Source: an archaeon (GTDB lineage: Archaea; Thermoproteota; Bathyarchaeia; TCS64). Taken from it: DNA of 6,471 bases. Below, piece by piece: positions 1 through 5,252 of the stretch. Numbering within the stretch: the first letter of the stretch is position 1; every line of letters begins with the position of its first letter. The stretch covers positions 1 through 6,471 of the forward strand of contig JAHLLU010000123.1 in assembly GCA_020444005.1 (NCBI GenBank), written 5' to 3'. The notes under the pieces were generated by a model. The model was not told the DNA's origin. It was given only the letters and a program-made list of their open reading frames with translations, and did not search any database. The position numbers and the translations under genes are program-made.

Positions 1-431
1 TCTATTCACCACTACTAGCAACAGGATGCAGTCTCGACATCTATGGCAGCTTCAGAAACATACTGGAGATAACCCTTGAGCAACCTTTGATGGACTTTGA
101 ACTCACCTCCGCGAAGATGGTCTATGTATTGGTTCGTGCTCCTCTAAGCTATCAGGAAGATTTCCAGAAGGGACAGCTTGAGTTTGAGGTCACGCAGTGG
201 CTTCAGGAAAGTATTGGCGTGGATATTCCGCAAATTTGTGAGCCGTTATTTGTGGATGAGTATGGGGACCGTGTTGATGTCATTATTCTAGTTGGAGGAT
301 ATGATACAAAGAAAAAGTTCAACGAGGTTTACCAACGCATCGAAAGGTTCAGCAAGATGAATGTTGACCAGAACCTAGTTGACGAGGAAGAATGGAATAA
401 AATAAAGAAAAAAATGCTAAACGGATTTTAG
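1..431 (+). CDS. FtsZ/tubulin-superfamily protein, C-terminal part (5' end outside window)
   Basis: The frame is open from base 3 with no stop before TAG at 429-431, so this is the last 142 codons of a gene that starts upstream. The TTG/ATG codons at 87-92 are internal, not the start. The visible part follows the FtsZ C-terminal domain: ATGCSLDIYGSFRN (residues 6-19), matching the glycine-rich helix start of FtsZ; QPLMDFELTSAKMVYVLVRAP (27-47 region), matching 'SPLLD..I.GAKGVLVNI'; and a final strand pair, FVDEYGDRVDVIILVGGYD (83-101), matching FtsZ 'DE.LGDE.RVTVIATGF'. A charged helical tail of about 40 residues follows, with no SepF/FtsA-binding peptide that I recognise. The GTPase half is not in view. 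The FtsZ family predicts a cytoplasmic GTP-dependent filament. The gene converges on, and overlaps by 15 bases, a second tubulin-superfamily gene, which suggests a shared system. The fold is fairly sure; the subfamily (FtsZ, CetZ or FtsZ-like) is open. Confidence 0.82.
   Translation, partial: YSPLLATGCSLDIYGSFRNILEITLEQPLMDFELTSAKMVYVLVRAPLSYQEDFQKGQLEFEVTQWLQESIGVDIPQICEPLFVDEYGDRVDVIILVGGYDTKKKFNEVYQRIERFSKMNVDQNLVDEEEWNKIKKKMLNGF
395..416 (-). terminator. Oligo-T terminator after the tubulin-like operon
   Basis: Directly after the TAG stop (419-417) the minus strand is CATTTTTTTCTTTATTTTATT, with seven consecutive T at 414-408. Oligo-T tracts without a hairpin end archaeal transcripts. 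The tract lies inside the coding sequence of the convergent partial FtsZ-like gene, where it encodes its lysine-rich tail. Confidence 0.5.
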
Positions 432-3089
432 CTTCTCCTCAAGCCCTGCTAGCAACTCATCCAAAGTACCCTTATGTTCCACTAGGAAACTCCTACTGAG
501 GCCCTTCTCAAAGTCGCTTGCCTTCCTGTTAAGCCGCTCCATCTCATCATAGGGCGCTAGATCCTCGATCTTACCACGACCAGCGATGACAACAACTCTT
601 ATGACCCATGGGTCCCGGCACTCGACGATCCTGACTGTGATGGTCTTGGATACATCTCCTGTGACATATCCTGCTAGGGCTGTGTAGAGTTCCTGTGTGA
701 GATCCTCGTCCCAGAGTCCCTGAGGGGTCTGGACGGTTACCCAGAGGTAGTCGCTGCGGTAGCTGCTCTTCATTCCCATGATGTTTGGGGTTCTGTAGAT
801 TCTGACGATGCTCCGCATATAGTCTTTGAAGTGGTCTACGTCGAGGATTTCCTCTAGGATTCCCTCCCGGTTGAGCTGGTCTTCTTGTTCAGCGAGTATC
901 TTGTAGATTATCTTGCCCTGCTCGTCGCCTGTTAGCTCAGTGGTTCGCTCATAGTAGCGGTTGCTCTGGATGATTCCGCTGAGTTTATCCTGATAATCCT
1001 GTGATAACTCCAGTACGGTCTGAAGCTGCTTTCTGTAATCGCTTGTAACCTCTAGCTTCTTGGCTAACTCCTGATAGAACTCGATGAGAGTATCCGCAGA
1101 GCCTAGCTCACTATTGAGGTGTATCTCATCTTCCCTGACCCCTTGTAGCTCACGCTCGATCTCTTTGAGCTTCTCACGGTTGTATTTTTTCTTACCAAAG
1201 AGGCTGAATCCTTTGGAGTCTTTCTCGTATTTATCGCGATCGAACTCCATCCGTTTCTTCTTTTCCTCAACCCGTATTAGATCGTTCTCAAGTTCTTCAC
1301 GTCTAGACCTGAACTTCACGATCAGTGCTTGTAGGTATGTGAGGTGCTCGTCGATCATCTTGATCTCGTCGCTGCTTGGCTTGATCATAAGCTGCAGGAG
1401 ATGGTAGATGGTGGTGAGTTCGGCTTTCATGTCCTTGAAGTTGACGTTTAGCTTGTCCTCTTCTGGTAGTATCTCATAGCGGCGACTGATGGCATCAATC
1501 AGGTGCCTGTTCTCGTTGTAGAGGGTGAGTATATCAAGTCCTAGTTCTGTGATACTTGCTAGGTTCATGAAGTCATCTATGAGCTTCTTCTGACGTAGCG
1601 TCAAGCTTTGGCTGCTTGGTACCAGTTGCTCTAGGCGTTCAAATATGGCTGCTTTTTGTGCCCTATATTCGGGGTGTGTGCGGCTGATGTTTCTTATCAT
1701 GCCTTCGAGGCTGTCCAGTGGGGAGGATTCCTCGTCGTGGAGGATTAGTTTGACTACGCTATCCTCGATGGTGCCTTCATCTGCAACTAGCTTGATGGTG
1801 TTAACGAACTGTATTGCTTCATCGATCCACTTGTTGATCTGGTCCTCGATTCCTCTGACGTAGAGGTTGAGGTCTTCATCAAATCTTGGGCTACCGTGGA
1901 TAATCTGGTAGACTTTGTCCTCAAATTCTTCCGCGTTGTACGCGTTTGTCTTGATGAGGTAGTCCTTGTATATCTCTGCGACTTCCTCTTTCTTGAGCTC
2001 CAGTACGCTTTGGAGTTTCTGGAGCACATCAAGCTTCTCTTTCCTGATCTCGGCCAATTGCTGCATCTTTTCAAGGTTAGACTTGAATGCCTCAACGTAG
2101 GCATCAACGGGGTAGTTGACTTTGACCATGCTGAGGGTGTGAACACTGTCGTCTGTTAATCCGACTTCCGTGCCTATTCCACTCATGAGGTCCGCCATAT
2201 CGAAGTCCATGAGAACGTAGATCATCTCGACGATCATCTTGTCGATCTCGTCACGGGCACTCATGATGTTGCCTGTCTTGCTGTAGGCGGGCATCAAGGG
2301 TAGGAACATGACGCTGTTGAACGGGTTCCTGTAGACTTCTCCAAGTCCATGAGTGAGTAACGCGTTCTTCTCCCTGTTCAGTAGTAGGCTTAGCTCGTTG
2401 ATTCCGTTGAAAGCTGAGTATCCTTTGGCTGGTGGGTCGTCTCCGGGGCATGGCAATACACATAGTGCCATTATTGGTACGCCTGAGCCTACTGCTTGGC
2501 GTAGGTGGCGTGCAAAGTCTAGTGCCATTCCGCTTCCTGTTCCGCCGCCTAGACCGAATACTAGCAGGATTATTGGGCTGCTGATGCTGCTTAGAGCGTT
2601 GTCCTTGAACATGTTTGTGAAGGATTTGATTATTCCTAGTTGGTAGTAGTTGAGGTTGTAGATGGCTTTGGCTAGGCTTCTGCGTCGGCCTGCTCCGCCT
2701 GCTAGTGGGGGAATGGCGACTGTGCTTGGTAGCCATGGGTTGTATTCGTCTATCTGTATCCCCTCGTTGCGGAGGTGTTCCTCAAACTTGTTTTGGACGA
2801 AGTCGAACATGGCTTCGGCGCTCGGGAACTTGACGCTTCGAGCAATGAGGCTTAGGCGGTCTTGTGGGACGCCTTTTCTTCGCATCTGGTCCAGTATCTT
2901 GTTATAGGTCTCGTCTAGGCTCTTTATGTCAGGGTCGGCGATGTCCATCGCCATCATGCTGAGGCGTGTTGATCCTTGATCGAGCATATCCAAAGTTTTC
3001 TCGTCTTTCATGAAATGTTCGACGATGTTGGTTCCTGCTCCTCCTAGTCCGACCATGTGTATTATGCTGCTATATCCTCTGTCGCTCAT
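417..3089 (-). CDS. Large tubulin/FtsZ-like GTPase with coiled-coil insertion
   Basis: This 890-residue protein is over twice the usual FtsZ length. Visible GTPase features are the T1 loop GLGGAGTN (14-21), a T2-like AMDIADPD (47-54), a T3-like PPLAGGAGRRR (127-137), the tubulin signature GGGTGSG (181-187), a tubulin-like H6 stretch with FNGINELSLLL (227-237), and an H7-like helix ARDEIDKMIVEMIYVLM (278-294). The T7 catalytic loop cannot be placed surely: DFDMAD (295-300) or LTDDSV (311-316). Residues about 335-760 are charged and helical with coiled-coil stretches. A small alpha/beta domain follows (about 761-840; YLWVTVQTP, then WVIRVVVIAGRG), resembling the end of the neighbouring partial FtsZ-like protein. 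No membrane segment is seen. ATG overlaps the upstream stop (TAATG), so it is probably translationally coupled to the membrane-protein gene. Inferred role: GTP-driven polymer docked to that membrane protein. Bacterial 'tubulin-like' and FtsZ-like families are the nearest alternatives. The superfamily call is strong; the function is inferred. Confidence 0.88.
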   Translation of the reverse strand: MSDRGYSSIIHMVGLGGAGTNIVEHFMKDEKTLDMLDQGSTRLSMMAMDIADPDIKSLDETYNKILDQMRRKGVPQDRLSLIARSVKFPSAEAMFDFVQNKFEEHLRNEGIQIDEYNPWLPSTVAIPPLAGGAGRRRSLAKAIYNLNYYQLGIIKSFTNMFKDNALSSISSPIILLVFGLGGGTGSGMALDFARHLRQAVGSGVPIMALCVLPCPGDDPPAKGYSAFNGINELSLLLNREKNALLTHGLGEVYRNPFNSVMFLPLMPAYSKTGNIMSARDEIDKMIVEMIYVLMDFDMADLMSGIGTEVGLTDDSVHTLSMVKVNYPVDAYVEAFKSNLEKMQQLAEIRKEKLDVLQKLQSVLELKKEEVAEIYKDYLIKTNAYNAEEFEDKVYQIIHGSPRFDEDLNLYVRGIEDQINKWIDEAIQFVNTIKLVADEGTIEDSVVKLILHDEESSPLDSLEGMIRNISRTHPEYRAQKAAIFERLEQLVPSSQSLTLRQKKLIDDFMNLASITELGLDILTLYNENRHLIDAISRRYEILPEEDKLNVNFKDMKAELTTIYHLLQLMIKPSSDEIKMIDEHLTYLQALIVKFRSRREELENDLIRVEEKKKRMEFDRDKYEKDSKGFSLFGKKKYNREKLKEIERELQGVREDEIHLNSELGSADTLIEFYQELAKKLEVTSDYRKQLQTVLELSQDYQDKLSGIIQSNRYYERTTELTGDEQGKIIYKILAEQEDQLNREGILEEILDVDHFKDYMRSIVRIYRTPNIMGMKSSYRSDYLWVTVQTPQGLWDEDLTQELYTALAGYVTGDVSKTITVRIVECRDPWVIRVVVIAGRGKIEDLAPYDEMERLNRKASDFEKGLSRSFLVEHKGTLDELLAGLEEKLKSV

Positions 3090-4063
3090 TATGCGTTCTC
3101 AGTCTCCTTCAATCTGCTGTTAATCTCGTCTAGCCTCGATGCGAGGTTTCGATCTATACGCGAGGCACGGCTCTGTAGTGCCTCCATCTCTCTTATCTGG
3201 TCTTCGACGACCATTTTTACGAACCCTAACTTGCTGTTAGTGCGTATGAATAGGAATACACCTAGTATGGCGACCAAGGCTAATCCGCCCACTGCGGGTA
3301 GGAAGTAGCGCTCCATCCAGCTTGGACCCGTCTCCACCGGTGTAGTATCGACCTCAAGGTTATTCAGCAGGTCCATTGCGTTGTCCACGAGTCCCTGTTC
3401 TGCTTGCTCCTCGCTGAGGGCTACAAAGTTCTCGTATAGCTGTATATAGGCTGGGTCTACTCCAGTGTTTTCGTATTGTTGGAGTTCTGCCTTCTTCTGG
3501 TCTAGTAAGAACCTGTAGTCATCGATCTTGTTATCGATTACAGTGACGGTGATATCATCATAGTCTGTGCCTACTGGACCATCAAGCTCGATCAGAGTAA
3601 TCTCAAGAGGCCGGTGAAGGGTTAATCCTTCTCCTGTATAAGTCGTTGCATCGCTGCTGATCTTGCCTGTTGCGGTTACCTCGTACACTCCTTGGTTGTG
3701 GTGTAGGCTGATTGTACGTTGAGCTGGGTTATAGTCGGCGGTTCGTGGGAACTCTGGTCCGACTTCCCAGTAGGTTGACTCACTCTGCTGGTTCATGAAA
3801 CTTGTTAGGGTCAGTGTTAGTACGGCGTTGTCTACTGTCTGCCGTACGTTTAGGGTGAATGTGATTTGGTACTCGTCTCCTGCGAGTACGGGGGCGTTTT
3901 GGAGTATTTCTCCTGTGTCTGAGCTCCATTCTAGGGTGGTTTGCCCTGTGCTGTAGTTTGTTATGGTATATTCTTCTATCCATGGTAGGGTGCTCTGTGC
4001 CTGTGCTATGGGTATGGTTGAAAATATCAGAGTGACTACTAAGAGTAACTTAATTTGGTTCAA
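3089..4063 (-). CDS. Secreted single-pass membrane protein, likely anchor for the tubulin-like GTPase
   Basis: This 324-residue protein matches no family I can name. It has a signal peptide: basic MNQIK, a hydrophobic core to residue 19, and AQA ending at 22 as the probable cleavage site. Residues about 25-178 are rich in beta strands, Thr and aromatics, like an extracellular Ig/CARDB-type sandwich. Residues about 179-236 look helical and stalk-like. One membrane span covers about 254-273 and is followed by RTNSK, giving an outside-N, inside-C topology. The tail (274-324) is a charged helix with heptad-like spacing, suited to coiled-coil contact. The start is TTG: an in-frame TAA lies 18 bases upstream, no ATG fits, and AAGGGG sits 8 bases before it. 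The stop overlaps the start of the 890-residue tubulin-like gene as TAATG, so they form an operon. I infer that the tail recruits that GTPase to the membrane. Topology is well supported; function is not. Confidence 0.85.
   Translation of the reverse strand: MNQIKLLLVVTLIFSTIPIAQAQSTLPWIEEYTITNYSTGQTTLEWSSDTGEILQNAPVLAGDEYQITFTLNVRQTVDNAVLTLTLTSFMNQQSESTYWEVGPEFPRTADYNPAQRTISLHHNQGVYEVTATGKISSDATTYTGEGLTLHRPLEITLIELDGPVGTDYDDITVTVIDNKIDDYRFLLDQKKAELQQYENTGVDPAYIQLYENFVALSEEQAEQGLVDNAMDLLNNLEVDTTPVETGPSWMERYFLPAVGGLALVAILGVFLFIRTNSKLGFVKMVVEDQIREMEALQSRASRIDRNLASRLDEINSRLKETENA
3104..3109 (-). promoter_or_regulatory. Ribosome binding site inside the membrane-protein gene for the 890-residue gene
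   Basis: The minus strand reads AAGGAG, 14 bases before the ATG at 3089. The spacing is longer than usual, so restart of ribosomes at the TAATG stop-start junction (3091-3087) probably contributes most of the initiation. Confidence 0.4.
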
Positions 4064-4071
4064 GGTTGACG

Positions 4072-4077
4072 CCCCTT
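4072..4077 (-). promoter_or_regulatory. Ribosome binding site deciding the TTG start of the membrane protein
   Basis: The minus strand reads AAGGGG, ending 8 bases before TTG at 4063-4061. With the in-frame TAA just upstream and the signal peptide beginning right after the TTG, it fixes the start of the 324-residue membrane protein. Confidence 0.55.
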
Positions 4078-4102
4078 CTGTTTACTTTCCCTTTGATTGG
4101 TG

Positions 4103-4110
4103 ATTTAAAG
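4103..4110 (-). promoter_or_regulatory. TATA box for the membrane-protein/tubulin-like operon
   Basis: The minus strand reads CTTTAAAT here, a good archaeal TATA element. A start site about 25 bases downstream would fall near 4080. That leaves a short leader of about 17 bases holding the ribosome site AAGGGG and the TTG start at 4063. Spacing supports use; this is inferred from sequence only. Confidence 0.55.
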
Positions 4111-4164
4111 TGTGCTGTATGAGGTTTTAGATATTCCCATAGTTAGAGGTGTTTTTTCAGTTAT

Positions 4165-4172
4165 TTTATAAA
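4165..4172 (+). promoter_or_regulatory. TATA box for the LivH-type permease gene
   Basis: TTTATAAA on the plus strand is close to the ideal archaeal TATA box. Transcription would begin near 4193-4197, just at or before the AAAGGT at 4196-4201. This argues that translation begins at TTG 4215 or GTG 4230 and not at GTG 4149, which lies upstream of the predicted transcript. Confidence 0.55.
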
Positions 4173-4229
4173 CTTTTTACTGATTTTTTCTGGTTAAAGG
4201 TCTTAGTTCTTATATTGCGCCAATACTCG

Positions 4230-5210
4230 GTGAATGTCGTGAATGTAGGGCTAATAGTTAGCGTAGCGTTAAACGTCAGCATTATTGTGATGCTTTGCAT
4301 TGGTTTCACGTTTACTTATATGATGGAAAAGTTCCCAAACTTTGCCCACACCAGTTTTGCATCAATTGGCACGGTGTGCACGTATTATTTGGTGAGGTTT
4401 TTTGGGTTCAATCCTTACTATACTTGGCCAATATCCGCGTTTATAGGCGGGGTATTAGGTATTGTACTGTATGTTTTGATTGTTAAGCCCATTAAAGGTA
4501 GAGCGTATAGTGAGATTACCTTGACGTTTACTTTCTATATTATTAGCCAGATCATAACCCAGTTTTTAGCTATGTTTAGCTTCTGGTTACTTGTTGAAAA
4601 CAGGGTTTTGAGTCAGGGCTTCAATCTCTACAACTATGATTTGAGGATAAACGGTTTCCCGGCAATTGGGATTATCGCACCAGGCACAGTTCTCTTGGTG
4701 GTAATAGGTCTACAAAGTTTTCTCAGGTGGTCCAAACATGGGATCGCTATGAGGGCGACAGCGGAGGACGAGGACTTGTCTCAGGGACTTGGTGTGAATA
4801 TTCGTTTCGTCCACTTTTTCTCATGGTTTGTATCTGGTGCTTTATCGGCCTTAGCTGGTTCGATTATCTCGATGTGGCTGAGTACAAGCGTAAACTTCAG
4901 TGATACTTTGCTGATTAATGTGATGGCGGGTAGTGTCTTGGGTGGACTTGGCAGTATTACAGGCGCGATTATCGGTGGTTTGTTGACTGCGTTGGGTTCT
5001 AAGATGATTATCTGGGCCTTGATACGCTATGTTGGCGTGAATACGGGGGTCTATGAGGGCTTGATTCCAATTATTTTCCTGTTTGTTATCTTGGCGATTG
5101 AGCCTAATGGGTTGACGGCGATTAACCCCCAGAAGATCAACATCAGTGGAGCAAAGGATGTCTGGATACGGTTTAAGCGTAGCATGAGGAACATGTTCAG
5201 TACTGAGTAG
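4230..5210 (+). CDS. livH: Branched-chain amino-acid ABC transporter permease, LivH type
   Basis: This is an integral membrane permease with several hydrophobic spans. LivH marks seen are PNFAHTSFASIG near residue 36 (family NFAHGEFYMLGAY), the cytoplasmic ATPase-contact loop HGIAMRATAEDEDLSQGLGV, SVLGGLGSITGAIIGG, and a closing IEPNGL. In the family it forms a heteromeric channel with LivM, powered by LivG/LivF and fed by a periplasmic-type binding protein; the real substrate may be another amino acid, urea or an amide. The open frame reaches back to GTG 4149, but a TATA box at 4165-4172 lies inside that extension. Starting at GTG 4230 puts NFAH at residue 37, close to the usual position; TTG 4215, 13 bases after AAAGGT, is the alternative. 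No partner transporter gene is adjacent: a divergent unrelated gene lies upstream and a helicase downstream. The family is sure; the exact start and substrate are not. Confidence 0.85.
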   Translation: MNVVNVGLIVSVALNVSIIVMLCIGFTFTYMMEKFPNFAHTSFASIGTVCTYYLVRFFGFNPYYTWPISAFIGGVLGIVLYVLIVKPIKGRAYSEITLTFTFYIISQIITQFLAMFSFWLLVENRVLSQGFNLYNYDLRINGFPAIGIIAPGTVLLVVIGLQSFLRWSKHGIAMRATAEDEDLSQGLGVNIRFVHFFSWFVSGALSALAGSIISMWLSTSVNFSDTLLINVMAGSVLGGLGSITGAIIGGLLTALGSKMIIWALIRYVGVNTGVYEGLIPIIFLFVILAIEPNGLTAINPQKINISGAKDVWIRFKRSMRNMFSTE

Positions 5211-5217
5211 TTTTTTT
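5211..5217 (+). terminator. Oligo-T terminator after the permease gene
   Basis: Seven T follow the TAG stop (5208-5210) with no gap, then CTC. This is an archaeal-type intrinsic stop. Together with a separate TATA element before the helicase, it suggests the permease and the helicase are separate transcription units. Confidence 0.5.
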
Positions 5218-5232
5218 CTCGTTAACATGGGC

Positions 5233-5240
5233 TTTAAATT
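5233..5240 (+). promoter_or_regulatory. TATA box for the helicase gene
   Basis: TTTAAATT lies in the 42-base gap between the permease stop and the helicase. A start site about 25 bases on falls near 5260-5263, after ATG 5253 and just before ATG 5265. This favours the second ATG and a leaderless or near-leaderless message; no clear ribosome site precedes either ATG. Confidence 0.5.
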
Positions 5241-5252
5241 GTATTCCATTGT

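Noticed and set aside
2251..2736. A 161-codon minus-strand frame overlapping the tubulin-like gene
   Set aside because: It lies in another frame inside the GTPase domain; its translation is Arg/Pro/Ser/Thr-rich with no domain, while the main frame carries conserved GTP-binding motifs.
417..3089. Calling the 890-residue protein an SMC/Rad50-like or myosin-like ATPase because of its coiled coil
   Set aside because: It has no Walker A P-loop of the GxxGxGKST type; the glycine-rich loops are GLGGAGTN and GGGTGSG, which belong to the FtsZ/tubulin fold.
1084..3308. Several plus-strand frames of about 70-110 codons antisense to the operon
   Set aside because: Their products are Ser/Arg/Leu-rich low-complexity mirror images of the coiled-coil and GTPase codons, without ribosome sites or recognisable domains.
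4149..4229. N-terminal extension of the permease from GTG 4149
   Set aside because: The extension is a Phe/Leu-rich translation of T-rich promoter DNA containing a TATA box, and it would push NFAH to residue 64, beyond the family's normal position. It is not fully excluded.
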